Shown here: piece by piece, positions 40,385 through 49,307 of the stretch
How positions within the stretch are numbered: position 1 is the stretch's first letter
Layout of the letters: the number at the start of each line of letters is the position of its first letter
Assembly: GCF_902170565.1 (NCBI RefSeq)
Contig: NZ_CABHXX010000027.1
Span: 1-59,395 of the forward strand
Direction of reading: 5' to 3'
DNA length: 59,395 bases
Origin: Yersinia thracica
Lineage (GTDB): Bacteria; Pseudomonadota; Gammaproteobacteria; Enterobacterales; Enterobacteriaceae
Program-made: the position numbers and the translations under genes
Notes under the pieces: model-generated
What the model saw: the letters and a program-made list of their open reading frames with translations, nothing else
What the model was told of the DNA's origin: nothing
Databases searched by the model: none

Positions 40385-41013
40385 TTTTCCTCCGTTTTAT
40401 AATTTGTGTCCAACAAGCGGCGTTGCAGTTCACACTGGAACAAAAACTCCAACCCTTCCAAATGACGGCGGGCTTCAGACACGCTATTGCCCCAGCAATA
40501 CAAACCGTGCCCGCGCACCAAAAAACCGTAACGCAATGGATGATTATCCGCCAGCGCAGCAACCCTCTGTGCCAACGCCGGAATATCCTGATCATTATCA
40601 AAAATAGGGATAGCCACGCTGTCCAGATGGCTGCGCTGCCCCGCGAGAGATTTCTGCATCTCATAGCCTTGCAATACCAACTCATGGCTGCGCTCGACCC
40701 GTGATAGCACCGTAGCATTCACCGAGTGAGTATGTAAGACCGCATTGATTTCCGGATACAGGCGATAAAGTAAAGTATGCAGGCCGGTTTCCGCCGACGG
40801 GGTACGCCCGCCAGGGACATGGTTCGTCGCCGTCTCCACCAGCAAAAAATCATCGGCGGTCAAACTCCCTTTATCTTTGCCCGACTCTGTCACCAAACAT
40901 TGGGCTGAATCCAATCGCAGGGACATATTGCCGCCAGTCGCCGGGCACCAGCCTTTCTCACCAATCCAGTGGCAGGCGGCTAACAGCGCGCCAAGTTGTA
41001 CATTTTCGGTCAT
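40381..41013 (-). CDS. mtnB: Methylthioribulose-1-phosphate dehydratase
   Basis: MtnB is a zinc class II aldolase-family enzyme that dehydrates methylthioribulose 1-phosphate. The 210-residue product has zinc ligands in [11 protein letters not shown] and [12 protein letters not shown], and the phosphate loop [10 protein letters not shown] chose ATG 41013 with AGGGA 6 nt upstream. The frame is open further up only because a 15-bp tandem repeat encodes repeated LQPIP in it; this is not expected to be translated. Confidence 0.94.
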   Translation of the reverse strand: MTENVQLGALLAACHWIGEKGWCPATGGNMSLRLDSAQCLVTESGKDKGSLTADDFLLVETATNHVPGGRTPSAETGLHTLLYRLYPEINAVLHTHSVNATVLSRVERSHELVLQGYEMQKSLAGQRSHLDSVAIPIFDNDQDIPALAQRVAALADNHPLRYGFLVRGHGLYCWGNSVSEARRHLEGLEFLFQCELQRRLLDTNYKTEEK

Positions 41014-41023
41014 TGTATATCCC

Positions 41024-41098
41024 TGTAGTGGTATTGGCTGTAGTGGTATTGGCTGTAGTGGTATTGGCTGAGGTGGTATTGGCTGAGGTGATGTTGGT
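41024..41098. repeat. 15-bp tandem repeat (5 copies) in the mtnB leader
   Basis: Three identical copies of TGTAGTGGTATTGGC are followed by a one-base variant (TGAGGTGGTATTGGC) and a more diverged fifth copy. The array begins 10 bp upstream of the mtnB ATG, next to its Shine-Dalgarno sequence. Confidence 0.95.
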
Positions 41099-41179
41099 AT
41101 CAGAACATATTGCCATGGCAACCGGCCTGACGATTACCCTTAGCACAAATTTATCTATACTTAGCCAATTAAGTCATTT

Positions 41180-41203
41180 AGCCGTTTAAACATCCAAACG
41201 TCT
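41180..41203. promoter_or_regulatory. MetJ boxes between mtnBCD and the aminotransferase gene
   Basis: Three consecutive 8-mers AGCCGTTT (6/8), AAACATCC (5/8) and AAACGTCT (7/8 to AGACGTCT) lie in register, 68 bp upstream of the plus-strand start and in the divergent promoter region. Confidence 0.6.
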
Positions 41204-41270
41204 TGATTGCCAAATATTAACATCGTGATATATTTACGGCAACATACAGCGCCCGGAGTATTCACCTGCC

Positions 41271-42431
41271 ATGAGCTCTTTATCTTTTATTCCAGACAGT
41301 AAATTACCCGCACAGGGCACCACAATTTTTACGCAAATGAGTGCGTTAGCGCAAAAGCATCAAGCTATTAACCTGTCGCAGGGCTTCCCGGATTTCGATG
41401 GCCCAGATTATTTAAAGCAACGATTAGCCTACCATGTGAGTCAGGGCGCTAACCAATATGCGCCGATGACCGGCGTGGCTCCGCTGCGCACGGCTATCGC
41501 GGCGAAAACAGCTAAAATCTACGGCTGGCAGCCCGATGCCGACAGCGAAGTCACTGTCACCACCGGTGCCAGTGAGGCCTTATTTGCGGCCATTACTGCG
41601 CTGGTGCGCCCTGGCGACGAAGTGATTTGCTTTGATCCCAGCTATGACAGTTATGCTCCAGTGGTTAAATTGGCTGGCGGCATCCTCAAGCGCATTGCGC
41701 TCAAACCTCCGGCATTCGCCACCGACTGGGCGGAGTTTGCCGACCTAATTTCTGAACGCACCCGGCTGGTGATTGTGAATACGCCGCATAATCCATCGGC
41801 GACGGTTTGGTGCGCAGAAGATTTTGAGCAACTGTGGCAAGTGATTGCTGAGCGCAATATTTATGTCCTCAGTGATGAAGTTTATGAACATATCTGTTTC
41901 AGCCCAGCGGGCCATGCCAGCGTATTGGCACACCCACAATTACGCCAGCGGGCCATTGCGGTTTCCTCTTTTGGCAAAACTTTTCATATGACCGGTTGGA
42001 AAGCGGGCTATTGCATCGCACCCGCCGCGATCAGTGCAGAAGTGCGCAAGATTCATCAATATTTGACATTTTCAGTCTGTACTCCAGTACAGTTTGCACT
42101 GGCTGACATGTTGAATAGCGAGCCGGAGCACTGGCAACAATTGCCGGAATTCTATCGCGCTCGCCGCGATCGCTTCGTCAATGCGCTCTCCACCAGCCGT
42201 TTCAAAATTCTGCCCAGTGAAGGAACCTACTTCCTGCTGGCCGATTACAGTGCTATTTCAGATCTCGACGATGTTGATTTCTGCAAATGGCTGACCGAGC
42301 ACGTGGGTGTGGCCGCGATACCTTTATCCGTATTCTGCGCAGGCCCCTTCCCCCATAAACTGATCCGGCTGTGCTTCGCCAAACAGGATGCCACGCTGGA
42401 CGCCGCCGCGGAGCGATTGTGTCAACTTTAA
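41271..42431 (+). CDS. ybdL: Methionine (KMTB) aminotransferase, YbdL/MtnE type
   Basis: This class I PLP aminotransferase would convert 2-keto-4-methylthiobutyrate to methionine, the last salvage step. The 386 residues equal E. coli YbdL, a methionine/glutamine-preferring aminotransferase. The PLP lysine is in SSFGKTFHMTGWKAGY (about residue 236), with YAPMTGVAPLR and NTPHNPSATVW upstream. Met boxes precede it, and it overlaps the downstream omega-amidase by 13 bp, which suggests glutamine is the amino donor. Confidence 0.92.
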   Translation: MSSLSFIPDSKLPAQGTTIFTQMSALAQKHQAINLSQGFPDFDGPDYLKQRLAYHVSQGANQYAPMTGVAPLRTAIAAKTAKIYGWQPDADSEVTVTTGASEALFAAITALVRPGDEVICFDPSYDSYAPVVKLAGGILKRIALKPPAFATDWAEFADLISERTRLVIVNTPHNPSATVWCAEDFEQLWQVIAERNIYVLSDEVYEHICFSPAGHASVLAHPQLRQRAIAVSSFGKTFHMTGWKAGYCIAPAAISAEVRKIHQYLTFSVCTPVQFALADMLNSEPEHWQQLPEFYRARRDRFVNALSTSRFKILPSEGTYFLLADYSAISDLDDVDFCKWLTEHVGVAAIPLSVFCAGPFPHKLIRLCFAKQDATLDAAAERLCQL

Positions 42432-43189
42432 AACTGACTTTGCTGCAACAGCCGCTGGTGTGGCTGGATGCAGCGGCGAATCTGCGTCACTTTGAGATGC
42501 TGCTGGAATCCATACAGCAGCGTGATGTCATCGTGCTGCCAGAAATGTTTACCACAGGTTTTGCGATGAATGCGGCGGAAAATGCCCTGCCAGAAGCTGA
42601 GGTTATCGGCTGGCTGCGCTCTTGGTCGGCGCGTACCTATGCCCTGATTGGCGGCAGTGTGGCGCTAAAAACAGCCAACGGCGCCGTTAACCGTTTTCTG
42701 TTGGCGCAGCCGGATGGGAAAATCCATCACTATGACAAGCGCCACTTATTCCGCATGGCCGGTGAGCACCATCACTATCTGGCGGGGGGCGAGCGCAAAA
42801 TTGTCGAGTGGCGCGGCTGGCGAATTCTGCCGCAAGTTTGTTATGACCTGCGCTTTCCACTGTGGTCACGCAATCAGCAAGATTATGATTTAGCACTGTA
42901 TGTGGCTAACTGGCCAGCGGCGCGCGCCAAACATTGGCAAACCTTGCTGGCGGCGCGGGCGATAGAAAATCAAGCTTATGTCGCGGGTTGCAATAGGGTC
43001 GGTGATGATGACAATGGCCATTATTATCAGGGTGATAGTGTCATTTTAGATGCCCAAGGTGAGATTCTGACCCAAGCAGAAGCGGGGCAAGCGGCGCAAC
43101 TGGATGCTGAATTATCTTTGGAAACGTTGCTGAGTTACCGAAAAACATTCCCGGCGTGGCGCGATGCTGACGATTTTTTATTGTTATAA
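42419..43189 (+). CDS. yafV: Omega-amidase YafV (nitrilase family)
   Basis: YafV hydrolyses 2-oxoglutaramate, the keto acid left when glutamine donates its amino group, to 2-oxoglutarate and ammonia. The 256-residue product (GTG 42419, GGAG 5 nt upstream) equals the E. coli length. The nitrilase Glu-Lys-Cys triad is visible: VLPEMFTTGF, YDKRHLFRM and LPQVCYDLRFPLW. Coupling to the aminotransferase by overlap fits a glutamine-transaminase/omega-amidase pair that pulls the last salvage step forward. Confidence 0.94.
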   Translation: MSTLKLTLLQQPLVWLDAAANLRHFEMLLESIQQRDVIVLPEMFTTGFAMNAAENALPEAEVIGWLRSWSARTYALIGGSVALKTANGAVNRFLLAQPDGKIHHYDKRHLFRMAGEHHHYLAGGERKIVEWRGWRILPQVCYDLRFPLWSRNQQDYDLALYVANWPAARAKHWQTLLAARAIENQAYVAGCNRVGDDDNGHYYQGDSVILDAQGEILTQAEAGQAAQLDAELSLETLLSYRKTFPAWRDADDFLLL

Positions 43190-43343
43190 AGATTAGCTGC
43201 AACTGCGCTTAACCCTGCTGGATTGGCGCAGTGCTTGCTGCCACAATGTCCTTACCAAATATTCATCAGCTAAAAATAATAACTTGGTTTATCCCACTTA
43301 TTTATCTAATACTGTCTCTCTTCTCAATTTCGAATAATTCCTC

Positions 43344-44546
43344 ATGATACAAAAAACTGAAAAAACGGGGCTGAGTCCGGCCTTGATCGCGCTAATGTCG
43401 GTCGCCACCGGACTGGCCGTTGCCAGCAACTATTATGCCCAGCCATTGCTGGAAACTATCGCGCAAGCCTTTAATCTTTCCGTCAATCAGGCCGGTTTTA
43501 TCGTGACCGCCGCCCAACTGGGCTATGCGGTGGGGCTAATGTTCCTGGTGCCGCTGGGGGATATGTTTGAACGGCGCGGGCTGATTGTCAGCATGACCCT
43601 GTTGGCGGCGGGTGGGATGTTGATTACCGCCATGTCGCAAAATCTCACCATGATGATTGTCGGCACCGCCCTCACCGGCTTGTTCTCTGTGGTAGCACAA
43701 TTACTGGTGCCATTAGCCGCCACACTGGCTGCACCCGAAAAACGCGGCAAAGTCGTCGGCATTATCATGAGCGGCCTGTTGCTGGGTATTTTACTGGCAC
43801 GAACCGTGGCGGGCGCATTGGCCTCGATTGGCGGTTGGCGCACCATTTATTGGGTTGCCAGTATCTTGATGATAATTATGGCGTTGATTTTATGGCGCTA
43901 TCTGCCGCGCTATAAGTATCATAGTGGCCTGAATTATGGTCAGTTGCTCAGCTCAATATTTTCTTTATTTATCCACACTCCGGTACTGCGCACCCGCGCC
44001 TTGCTTGGCGCACTGTCATTTGCCAACTTCAGCGTCTTGTGGACCTCAATGGCTTTCCTACTGGCTTCGCCGCCTTTTGGTTATTCAGAGGCCACTATCG
44101 GGTTGTTTGGTTTAGTCGGAGCGGCGGGGGCATTAATGGCCACCAGAGCAGGCCAATTGGCAGATAAAGGAAAAGCCCGCATCACCACCAGCGTCGGCTT
44201 GGTATTATTGTTATTGTCATGGATACCCATAGCCTTGGGGCAACATTCAATCATCGCGCTGATTATCGGGATTATCGTGTTAGACCTGGCCGTTCAAGGG
44301 GTGCATGTCACCAACCAGAGTGTGATCTACCGCATGATGCCGGAAGCCAGAAATCGCTTAACTGCGGGATATATGACCACTTATTTTATTGGTGGGGCTT
44401 TAGGTTCACTGATTTCCGCCGCCGCCTATCAACATGCGGGCTGGTATGGTGTCGCCACCGCCGGGTTAGTGCTGTGTGTCTTGAATATTGCCACCTGGTT
44501 AGCCGGTAAAAGATTTGATCCCCCGGCCAATCAACCTGTGGAGTGA
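43344..44546 (+). CDS. ygaY: MFS transporter YgaY (intact)
   Basis: A 400-residue, 12-helix major facilitator of the drug/sugar-efflux type, with NYYAQPLLETIAQAF near the N-terminus and the loop 2-3 motif GDMFERRGLI. E. coli K-12 has only a broken ygaY in the same position before ygaZH-mprA-emrAB. Its substrate is unknown. Confidence 0.85.
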   Translation: MIQKTEKTGLSPALIALMSVATGLAVASNYYAQPLLETIAQAFNLSVNQAGFIVTAAQLGYAVGLMFLVPLGDMFERRGLIVSMTLLAAGGMLITAMSQNLTMMIVGTALTGLFSVVAQLLVPLAATLAAPEKRGKVVGIIMSGLLLGILLARTVAGALASIGGWRTIYWVASILMIIMALILWRYLPRYKYHSGLNYGQLLSSIFSLFIHTPVLRTRALLGALSFANFSVLWTSMAFLLASPPFGYSEATIGLFGLVGAAGALMATRAGQLADKGKARITTSVGLVLLLLSWIPIALGQHSIIALIIGIIVLDLAVQGVHVTNQSVIYRMMPEARNRLTAGYMTTYFIGGALGSLISAAAYQHAGWYGVATAGLVLCVLNIATWLAGKRFDPPANQPVE

Positions 44547-44551
44547 CCTTA

Positions 44552-44569
44552 ATTAGTTAGCTAACTAAT
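44552..44569. promoter_or_regulatory. 18-bp perfect palindrome between ygaY and ygaZ
   Basis: ATTAGTTAGCTAACTAAT is self-complementary and begins 5 bp past the ygaY stop, 107 bp before the ygaZ ATG. Length and AT-rich arms resemble MarR-family operators; mprA in this cluster encodes such a regulator. Direct evidence is lacking. Confidence 0.45.
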
Positions 44570-44675
44570 AATCAATTGAGATATAAAATTGGGTTATAGG
44601 GTATTAAGAAAATTACTACTCTGGTAATGTGACTTAACTTTTACCCTGTAATCTCAATTATTGATAGCCAACTCT

Positions 44676-45449
44676 ATGCCAAGCCAAATCACCGACGCCC
44701 CCTCGACGGATCAGTCAACAGCTACATTCACTGAAGGAATAACCGATAGCCTCCCCATTGTTATTGGTTATTTACCCGTGGCTTTCGCCTTTGGTTTGAG
44801 TTCAGTAAAACTTGGCTTCACCCCGTGGGAAGGTATTTTCTTTTCTTGCATCATTTATGCCGGAGCCAGCCAATTCGTCATCACCGCCCTGCTCAGTGCC
44901 GGGATGTCATTGTGGGTTTCCGCATTAACTGTAATGGCAATGGATATCCGCCATATCTTGTACGGCCCCGCACTGAAACACCGCATTGTGGCAAAATTAT
45001 CCGGTAAAAAAACCGCCCTGTGGGCCTTTGGCCTGACGGATGAAGTGTTTGCCGCCGCCACCACCAAATTAATGAAAGACCAACGGCGCTGGAGTGAAAA
45101 TTGGATGCTCGGCATCGCGTTCACCTCTTGGTTGTCTTGGGTGGCGGGCACCGCCATCGGCGCGATGTTTGGTAATGGCCCGCTGGAAAATTATCCGGCC
45201 ATTGAAGCTTCTCTTTCCTTTATGTTGCCAGCGCTGTTTCTTAGTTTCCTATTAGCGTCATTTAAACACCAATACAGCCTCACGGTTATGGCCTCTTTGA
45301 CCGGCGCATTGCTCGGTGTGTTGTTGTTCTCTATTCCAGTGGCTATTTTGGCCGGAATTGGCGGCGGATGTCTGGCGGCCTTACTCCAACCCGCGCCAGA
45401 AGCGGCCGTAGAATATGGCGAGAGTGATAAACAGGAGCAGAAACCGTGA
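44676..45449 (+). CDS. ygaZ: Branched-chain amino acid (valine) exporter subunit YgaZ
   Basis: YgaZ is the large AzlC-family subunit of the YgaZH exporter of L-valine and possibly methionine. The 257-residue product has the conserved FFSCIIYAGASQFVITALL, MAMDIRHILYGP and LWAFGLTDEVFAA. I chose ATG 44676 by comparison with E. coli; a TTG lies five codons upstream. ygaH overlaps its stop (GTGA). Confidence 0.93.
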   Translation: MPSQITDAPSTDQSTATFTEGITDSLPIVIGYLPVAFAFGLSSVKLGFTPWEGIFFSCIIYAGASQFVITALLSAGMSLWVSALTVMAMDIRHILYGPALKHRIVAKLSGKKTALWAFGLTDEVFAAATTKLMKDQRRWSENWMLGIAFTSWLSWVAGTAIGAMFGNGPLENYPAIEASLSFMLPALFLSFLLASFKHQYSLTVMASLTGALLGVLLFSIPVAILAGIGGGCLAALLQPAPEAAVEYGESDKQEQKP

Positions 45450-45787
45450 ATATGGATGTACTGATTATTGGCCTGGTGGTGGGAACGGTAAATTATCTGT
45501 TTCGCTATTTGCCGTTGCGCCTGGGGCCAGCACGCAAACAAGCGGGTCTGCAACGCGGTAAAGTGTCACTGTTGCTCGACAGCATCGGGATCGCCTCGAT
45601 TTGTGCATTGTTGGTGGTATCCAGTACGCCGGAAATTATGCATAACCCACAGAAATTAGTTCCTACACTTATTGGTTTTTTGGTTATCTGCGGATGCTTT
45701 TATAAAACTAACAGTATTATCTTTGCCACCTTACTGGGGGCAATCAGCTACGGTCTGACATTTAAGTTACTGATGGTTTTAGCGTAA
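45446..45787 (+). CDS. ygaH: Valine exporter small subunit YgaH
   Basis: YgaH is the small AzlD-type membrane partner of YgaZ. The 113-residue product has about four helices and the motif VGTVNYLFRYLPLRL. The GTG start overlaps the ygaZ stop by 4 bp, with GGAG 8 nt upstream; an ATG two codons later is possible. Confidence 0.92.
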   Translation: MNMDVLIIGLVVGTVNYLFRYLPLRLGPARKQAGLQRGKVSLLLDSIGIASICALLVVSSTPEIMHNPQKLVPTLIGFLVICGCFYKTNSIIFATLLGAISYGLTFKLLMVLA

Positions 45788-45958
45788 CAATTTGCCTGAT
45801 TTCTTAACTGAAACATAATATCCTTACAATCAATAAGACTAATGATTCACACACAGTGACTGAATAACACTAATTGCTAAATTTTTCTCTTATTAACCCG
45901 TTTACATTATTAGTCACTACCGTTACTGTACCACTTGAAATTAATGAGGCTCCTTATA

Positions 45959-46471
45959 ATGGAAAGTTCCTTTAGTCCCATAGAACAGATGCTTAATTCT
46001 CGTGCCAAACGCCAGAAAGATTTCCCTTATCAAGAAATCCTACTGACGCGATTATGTATGCATATGCACAGTAAATTGTTGGAAAACCGCAACAAAATGC
46101 TGAAAGCGCAAGGAATTAACGAAACCCTGTTTATGGCGCTAATTACGCTGGAAGCACAAGCGAGCCACAGTATTCAGCCGTCAGAATTAAGTGCTGCATT
46201 GGGGTCTTCACGTACCAATGCCACCCGCATTGCTGACGAGTTGGAAAAGAAAGGCTGGATTGAACGCCGTGAAAGCCACAATGACCGCCGTTGTTTGCAT
46301 TTGCATCTCACCGAAGCGGGCGTTGAGTTTTTAAATCAATTACTGCCCCCACAACATAAGTGTCTGCATTTTCTTTGGTCAACACTCGACGCCGACGAGC
46401 AGCAACAGCTTGAAACGCTGACGCGCAAGTTACTGACGCGTTTAGACCAAATGGAAATATCGGAACAGTAA
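45959..46471 (+). CDS. mprA: MarR-family repressor MprA (EmrR)
   Basis: MprA represses the emr pump genes and releases DNA on binding uncouplers and other hydrophobic drugs. The 170-residue product is nearly identical to E. coli MprA in the winged helix ([20 protein letters not shown], then [19 protein letters not shown]). ATG 45959 has GAGG 9 nt upstream. An ERIC and an outer-membrane factor gene follow before emrA. Confidence 0.95.
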   Translation: MESSFSPIEQMLNSRAKRQKDFPYQEILLTRLCMHMHSKLLENRNKMLKAQGINETLFMALITLEAQASHSIQPSELSAALGSSRTNATRIADELEKKGWIERRESHNDRRCLHLHLTEAGVEFLNQLLPPQHKCLHFLWSTLDADEQQQLETLTRKLLTRLDQMEISEQ

Positions 46472-46479
46472 TTCCAATA

Positions 46480-46600
46480 TATCTACACCCTAAATAATTC
46501 GAGTTGCAGGAAGGCGGCAGCGAATAAATTCCGATGATTTGACGCCAGTCAATGATGAGGAAGAGAGCGGCCAATGCAGCTTGAAGTATGAAGGGTATAT
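46480..46600. repeat. ERIC element (short form) between mprA and the outer-membrane factor gene
   Basis: About 121 bp; ends ATATCTACACCC / AAGGGTATAT form terminal inverted repeats with TAAATAATTCGAGTTGCAGG and GCAGCTTGAAGTATG inside. The internal core is partly shortened compared with the ERIC at 39030. It ends 13 bp before the next start codon. Confidence 0.8.
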
Positions 46601-46613
46601 CCAGGTACATAAT

Positions 46614-48080
46614 ATGCTATCCCCACATAGCTGGAGACTCACGCCCTTGTTCGCCGTTTTAGTACTGGCGGGCTGTGCCTCAAGCGATAATATTGCGCCT
46701 CAGTCTCAAATGCTGGATAACCAACAACTCCAATTGGCGCAACCTAAAGTCAGTTCGTTGGCGCTAAGTTCTCAGTGGTGGCGGGTACTGGAAGATCCCC
46801 AACTTGATGCTTTGATGACCCAAAGCTTGCAAACCTCACCTTCGCTAAAACAGGCGGCGGCGCGGGTACGTGAAGCACAAAGTGTGATGGGCCAAGCCGA
46901 TGCGGCTAATGGCCCAAACTTGGATCTCTACGGCAGCAGTAATCGGGAAAAAATCTCGCAGAATACACTGCAACCCTTTTTGCAGTCTTATCCCGACAAA
47001 CCTTTGTATGAAACCGCGAATACTCTTGGCCTGAATCTTAGCTACGAGTTTGATTGGTGGGGTAAATATCGCAATCGGGTCAATGCCGCCAATGCGCAGG
47101 TTAATGCTGCCCGCGCAGAACAGCAGCAGGCCACACTGACACTGACCAGCTCAGTGGCATCGGTTTATTACCAGTTACAGAGCAATTTTGCTCTGCAAAA
47201 TGTATTGCAACAGGCAGTCGATAATAATGACAGCCTGGCTGAGCTGCGCACCAGGCAATATCAGGCGGGTATCTATAGCATTGAAGTTCCACAGCAAACA
47301 CAAGTTCAGGCGGATACAGCCAAACAGCAAATTATCCAACTGCAATCACAAGGCGAACAACTGAAACATCAGTTGGCAGCCCTGACAGGCCAAGGCCCGA
47401 GTACCACACAAAACTTGCGCCCGGTTCCTTTGCCAGAGCTAACTCGCCTGGCCCCCAAAGGCGAATTAACCACGGATTTACTGGGTCAGCGGCCAGATAT
47501 CACCGCCCAGCGCCAACTGGTTGAATCTTATGACCAACGAGTTAAAGCAGCACGCAAAGAGTTTTATCCCAGCTTATCCATTACTGGATTTGCCGGTTTC
47601 TCTACCACGAACTTCCAGGGCACTAACCCCAATCTGTTGGAAGCCGCCAGCCAAGCATGGAATTTTGCTCCGGCAATTTCACTGCCTATTTTCCACGCTG
47701 GCGCGTTGCGCAGTAAGTTAGGCGAAGAATCAGCCCTTTATGACGAAGCAGTTGAGTCTTACAACCAGACTATCCTCAATGCCGTGCGGGAAACTGCGGA
47801 TGCCATCACCATCCAACAAAGCAGCCAACGCCAATTACAGCAAGCCATATCAGCATCGCAATCTATGCAGAAAGTTTATAGCGTCGCCGATGCCCGCTAC
47901 AAGGCTGGGGTTATTGGGCGCGATGAACTGTTGATTAGCCAGTCACAATATCTACAACAGCAGCAAGCAGAACTCAGTGCCAGCAACAATTTATTGCAGG
48001 CCAAGATTGGTTTGATCCGTTCACTCGGCGGTGGCTATCAAGCGCCCGCCAGTGATGGTTCACAAAATAAAACAATATAA
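46614..48080 (+). CDS. Outer-membrane efflux lipoprotein (NodT/OprM family)
   Basis: A TolC-like outer-membrane factor: lipobox VLVLAGC (Cys21, then Ala-Ser, so outer-membrane sorting), then two OEP repeats with the coiled-coil segments (QAAARVREAQSVMGQAD, YEFDWWGKYRNRVNAANAQ, LGQRPDITAQRQLVESYDQR). The 488-residue length fits OprM-type lipoproteins. E. coli lacks a gene here and EmrAB uses TolC; the position, 15 bp before emrA, suggests this is the dedicated exit duct of the Emr pump. The open frame upstream runs through the ERIC; ATG 46614 gives the lipoprotein signal. Confidence 0.9.
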   Translation: MLSPHSWRLTPLFAVLVLAGCASSDNIAPQSQMLDNQQLQLAQPKVSSLALSSQWWRVLEDPQLDALMTQSLQTSPSLKQAAARVREAQSVMGQADAANGPNLDLYGSSNREKISQNTLQPFLQSYPDKPLYETANTLGLNLSYEFDWWGKYRNRVNAANAQVNAARAEQQQATLTLTSSVASVYYQLQSNFALQNVLQQAVDNNDSLAELRTRQYQAGIYSIEVPQQTQVQADTAKQQIIQLQSQGEQLKHQLAALTGQGPSTTQNLRPVPLPELTRLAPKGELTTDLLGQRPDITAQRQLVESYDQRVKAARKEFYPSLSITGFAGFSTTNFQGTNPNLLEAASQAWNFAPAISLPIFHAGALRSKLGEESALYDEAVESYNQTILNAVRETADAITIQQSSQRQLQQAISASQSMQKVYSVADARYKAGVIGRDELLISQSQYLQQQQAELSASNNLLQAKIGLIRSLGGGYQAPASDGSQNKTI

Positions 48081-48095
48081 AATGTGGGGAAGACC

Positions 48096-49268
48096 ATGAG
48101 TGCAAGCGCGGAAGCTCAAGTGCCGCAACAACCGCAGAATAAAAAGAAGCAACGTAAACGCGTGCTGCTATTACTGACGGGTATTTTTATTATTATCGGG
48201 GTGGCTTACTTTATTTATTGGTTCCTGGTGCTGCGTCATCACCAAGAGACTGATAATGCCTATGTTTCGGGCAATCAGGTACAGATAATGTCGCAGGTTC
48301 CCGGCAGTGTCGTCAGTGTTAATTTTGAAAATACTGACTTGGTCAAAAGTGGCGATATTCTTCTGACACTTGACCCAACGGATGCCGAACAAGCTTATGA
48401 GCAGGCAAAAACCGCACTGGCAAACAGTGTGCGCCAAACCCACCAGCTCATGATTAACAGCAAGCAATATCAAGCCAATATTGCGCTGAAAAAAACCGAG
48501 CTAAGTAAAGCACAAAATGACCTAAAACGCCGTGTGGTGCTGGGTTCTGTTGATGCCATTGGCCGCGAAGAATTGCAACACGCCCGTGATGCCGTGGATG
48601 CTGCACAAGCTTCATTGGACGTGGCGATTGCACAATATAACGCCAATCAGGCGCTGGTGCTGAACACTCCGTTGGAGAAACAACCGGCCGTCGAGCAAGC
48701 GGCTGCCAAGTTGCGCGATGCCTGGCTTGCCCTGCAACGCACCAAAGTGGTTAGCCCAATCACCGGTTTTGTGTCACGCCGCAGTGTGCAAGTGGGCGCA
48801 GAAATTGCCAATGGTGCGCCACTGATGGCGGTCATTCCAGCTAACGAAATGTGGATTGACGCCAACTTCAAAGAAACCCAGTTAGCCAATATGCGTATCG
48901 GCCAACCCGCCACGGTGGTGACTGATTTCTATGGCGATGATGTGGTTTTCCAAGGAAAAGTTATTGGCCTGGATATGGGGACGGGCAGCGCCTTCTCACT
49001 GCTCCCTGCGCAAAATGCCACTGGTAACTGGATCAAAGTGGTTCAGCGCTTGCCGGTGCGTATTCAGCTTGATGCCAAACAGCTGGCTGAGCATCCGCTG
49101 CGCATTGGCTTATCGACCACAGTGCGGGTAGATACCGCCGATGTTGAAGGCCAAGTGTTAGCGCAAAACGTGCGCAAAGAACCTGCATTTGTCACCAACG
49201 CGCTGTCCTTGGATTTAGCGCCGGTTAATCAAATGATTAGCGATATTGTTCATGCGAATGCGGGTTAA
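48096..49268 (+). CDS. emrA: Multidrug efflux periplasmic adaptor EmrA
   Basis: EmrA is the membrane-fusion protein linking EmrB to an outer-membrane factor. The 390-residue product has one transmembrane helix (about 27-46), a split lipoyl domain (VSGNQVQIMSQVPGSV and VVSPITGFVSRRSVQVG), a coiled-coil hairpin and the beta-barrel NEMWIDANFKETQLANMRIG. I chose ATG 48096 (GGGGA 5 nt upstream), matching E. coli. Confidence 0.96.
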   Translation: MSASAEAQVPQQPQNKKKQRKRVLLLLTGIFIIIGVAYFIYWFLVLRHHQETDNAYVSGNQVQIMSQVPGSVVSVNFENTDLVKSGDILLTLDPTDAEQAYEQAKTALANSVRQTHQLMINSKQYQANIALKKTELSKAQNDLKRRVVLGSVDAIGREELQHARDAVDAAQASLDVAIAQYNANQALVLNTPLEKQPAVEQAAAKLRDAWLALQRTKVVSPITGFVSRRSVQVGAEIANGAPLMAVIPANEMWIDANFKETQLANMRIGQPATVVTDFYGDDVVFQGKVIGLDMGTGSAFSLLPAQNATGNWIKVVQRLPVRIQLDAKQLAEHPLRIGLSTTVRVDTADVEGQVLAQNVRKEPAFVTNALSLDLAPVNQMISDIVHANAG

Positions 49269-49307
49269 TATTGATGCAAATGCAAGTTAAGCGCACCGGG
49301 GGCCACC

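Noticed and set aside
41024-41098. CRISPR-like short repeats
   Set aside because: Copies are directly adjacent with no spacers; this is a simple tandem repeat.
40381-41121. Longer MtnB with an LQPIP-repeat N-terminus from ATG 41121
   Set aside because: The family starts at MTENVQL-like sequence, and the Shine-Dalgarno sequence is placed for ATG 41013; the repeat is most likely untranslated.
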